Shown piece after piece: positions 20,530-21,570 of a stretch of DNA of 21,570 nucleotides (position 1 is its first letter; every line of letters begins with the position of its first letter). Under the pieces are notes generated by a model. It worked only from the letters and a program-made list of their open reading frames with translations. It did not search any database and was not told where the DNA came from. Source of the stretch: JBAXGE01 sp044344145 (GTDB taxonomy: Bacteria; Planctomycetota; Phycisphaerae; WQYP01); NCBI GenBank assembly GCA_044344145.1, contig JBIJDM010000017.1:1-21570 (forward strand), given 5' to 3'. A program made the position numbers and the translations under genes.

Positions 20530-21483
20530 ATGGCCACCAAACGCGATTACTACCAGGTGCTGGGCGTGGAGCGTAAAGCCGACGCGGAGACGATCAAGCG
20601 CGCGTACCGGCGGCTGGCGCGCAAACATCACCCCGATGCCAATCGTAACGAAGCCAACAGCGGGGAAAAATTCAAAGAGGTTCAGGAAGCCTACGATGTC
20701 CTGAGCGAACCGGCCAAGCGGGCCAAATACGACGAGTTTGGCCACGATGGTGTCTCTGGCGCCTATAACGCCAACCCCGATCCACGCCGCGGCGCATATC
20801 AGCATCCGGGCAGTCATCATGCGGCCGAGGTCCACTATGAACAGGTGGACATGAATGACATTCTCGGCAGCATGTTCGGCCGTCGCGGGGGGCGTAATCC
20901 CTTTGCCGGCATGGGCCACGATGAACCTGCCGGTGAGGATCTGATCCATCACATCAATTTGAGTTTCGAGCAGGCGATCCGCGGTGCGGAAGTGGATATT
21001 TCCCTGCGTGCCCCCATTGGTGCCAAACTGGAAACCCTCTCGGTTAAAATCCCCGCCGGCGTGGATGAAAATTCCAAGGTCCGCCTGCGCGGCAAGGGCC
21101 AACCCTCTACCCGCGGTGGCCCGCGCGGCGATTTGATCATTGTCACCCATGTGGTGCCCCACCCCTACTTCACACGCGATGGGATAGATATTTTTCTGGA
21201 TTTGCCGATTTCCATGTCCGAGGCGGCCACCGGAGCGACGATTGCCGTGCCGACTTTGGACGGGATGGTAGACCTGAAGTTGCCCGCCGGGATCACTTCG
21301 GGCAAGAAACTACGCATTCGTGGCAAAGGCGTGGCAAACAAGGATGTGCAGGGCGACCAGTACGTTCGGCTGCACATCATGCTGCCGCCTAATTTGTCCG
21401 CAGCAGAAAAGTCACGGTTGGCGGAAATTGATGCGGCCCATCATTTTAATCCCCGTGCCGATCAGTCTTGGAATGTCACATAA
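20530..21483 (+). CDS. dnaJ: DnaJ-family co-chaperone without zinc finger (CbpA-like)
   Basis: A 317-residue J-domain protein that stimulates Hsp70 ATPase and delivers substrates. The J domain (about 5-70) contains the HPD motif at 34-36. A short Gly/Phe-containing linker includes SMFGRRGGRNPFAGMG. The four CxxCxGxG zinc repeats of classical DnaJ are missing, so this is type II, like CbpA. The C-terminal substrate-binding domains begin around EDLIHHINLSFEQAIRG and include IPAGVDENSKVRLRGKGQ and LPAGITSGKKLRIRGKG, the two conserved barrel ends. The ribosome binding site is weak (AGG about nine bases upstream), consistent with coupling to glyQS 26 bases before. The Hsp70 partner could be the HscA-like protein in this window or a DnaK elsewhere. 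Confidence 0.92.
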   Translation: MATKRDYYQVLGVERKADAETIKRAYRRLARKHHPDANRNEANSGEKFKEVQEAYDVLSEPAKRAKYDEFGHDGVSGAYNANPDPRRGAYQHPGSHHAAEVHYEQVDMNDILGSMFGRRGGRNPFAGMGHDEPAGEDLIHHINLSFEQAIRGAEVDISLRAPIGAKLETLSVKIPAGVDENSKVRLRGKGQPSTRGGPRGDLIIVTHVVPHPYFTRDGIDIFLDLPISMSEAATGATIAVPTLDGMVDLKLPAGITSGKKLRIRGKGVANKDVQGDQYVRLHIMLPPNLSAAEKSRLAEIDAAHHFNPRADQSWNVT

Positions 21484-21570
21484 TAGCCCTTAAACCCCGC
21501 TGAATGCTGGTGTTATACCGCGAATGCCACCGTGTTTTACGAAATTAATATTTTCCGCTTTCCATTGGCG
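21484..21570. other. Window end after dnaJ
   Basis: No gene, and no terminator I trust: GGTG and CACC could pair around a 15-base loop followed by a T-rich stretch, but the stem is only four pairs. Confidence 0.3.

Noticed and set aside
1..21570. tRNA, rRNA, CRISPR array, complete insertion sequence or phage genes
   Set aside because: No cloverleaf, ribosomal RNA segment, regularly spaced long repeats, intact transposase or structural phage gene could be seen on either strand.

Overview
The window looks like ordinary chromosome from a moderately GC-rich bacterium, most likely a planctomycete (Phycisphaerae-like). This is inferred from gene style and not proven: many secreted proteins and lipoproteins, a membrane-anchored zinc-ribbon protein with a Pro-rich linker, dnaA away from dnaN/gyrB, a single-chain GlyQS-type glycyl-tRNA synthetase, and short 10-bp-period repeats in intergenic DNA.

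Layout. 1-702 is a lipoprotein gene on the minus strand running off the left edge. 703-1132 holds a decayed IS3-type transposase tail and a 10-bp-period repeat. 1133-2974 is an HscA-like Hsp70, separated from the next block by a strong bidirectional terminator. 3141-9575 is a minus-strand block. In transcription order it reads: PduO-type cobalamin adenosyltransferase, Tat-exported Rieske protein, DPM1/GtrB-like glycosyltransferase, 12-TM membrane protein of unknown role, PQQ-like beta-propeller (putative lipoprotein), and purH. 9691-15089 is a plus-strand block: nadD (divergent from the adenosyltransferase), zinc-ribbon/TM protein, secreted DUF1326-like protein, small lipoprotein with a textbook terminator, and a large secreted protein with a glycosidase-like barrel. 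15275-16483 is a DinB-type Y-family polymerase behind a striking promoter dyad, convergent with a small conserved-looking protein (16526-16918). After a 533-base non-coding stretch come dnaA, glyQS and a zinc-finger-less DnaJ, all on the plus strand.

How the genes work together. Most are housekeeping: purine and NAD synthesis, B12 activation, replication initiation, translation, protein folding and translesion synthesis. They are interleaved with cell-envelope genes of unknown detail. glyQS and dnaJ are 26 bases apart and probably share a transcript.

I did not find a complete new multi-gene system. The most interesting signals are regulatory or repeat structures: two related 10-bp-period repeats in opposite orientation flanking the Hsp70 gene, a nested inverted repeat over the dinB promoter, mutually exclusive hairpins with a T-tract ahead of glyQS, a terminator-like hairpin just ahead of purH, and a structured leader before dnaA. 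Among the proteins, the large barrel protein at 12714-15089 is the best candidate for new biochemistry.
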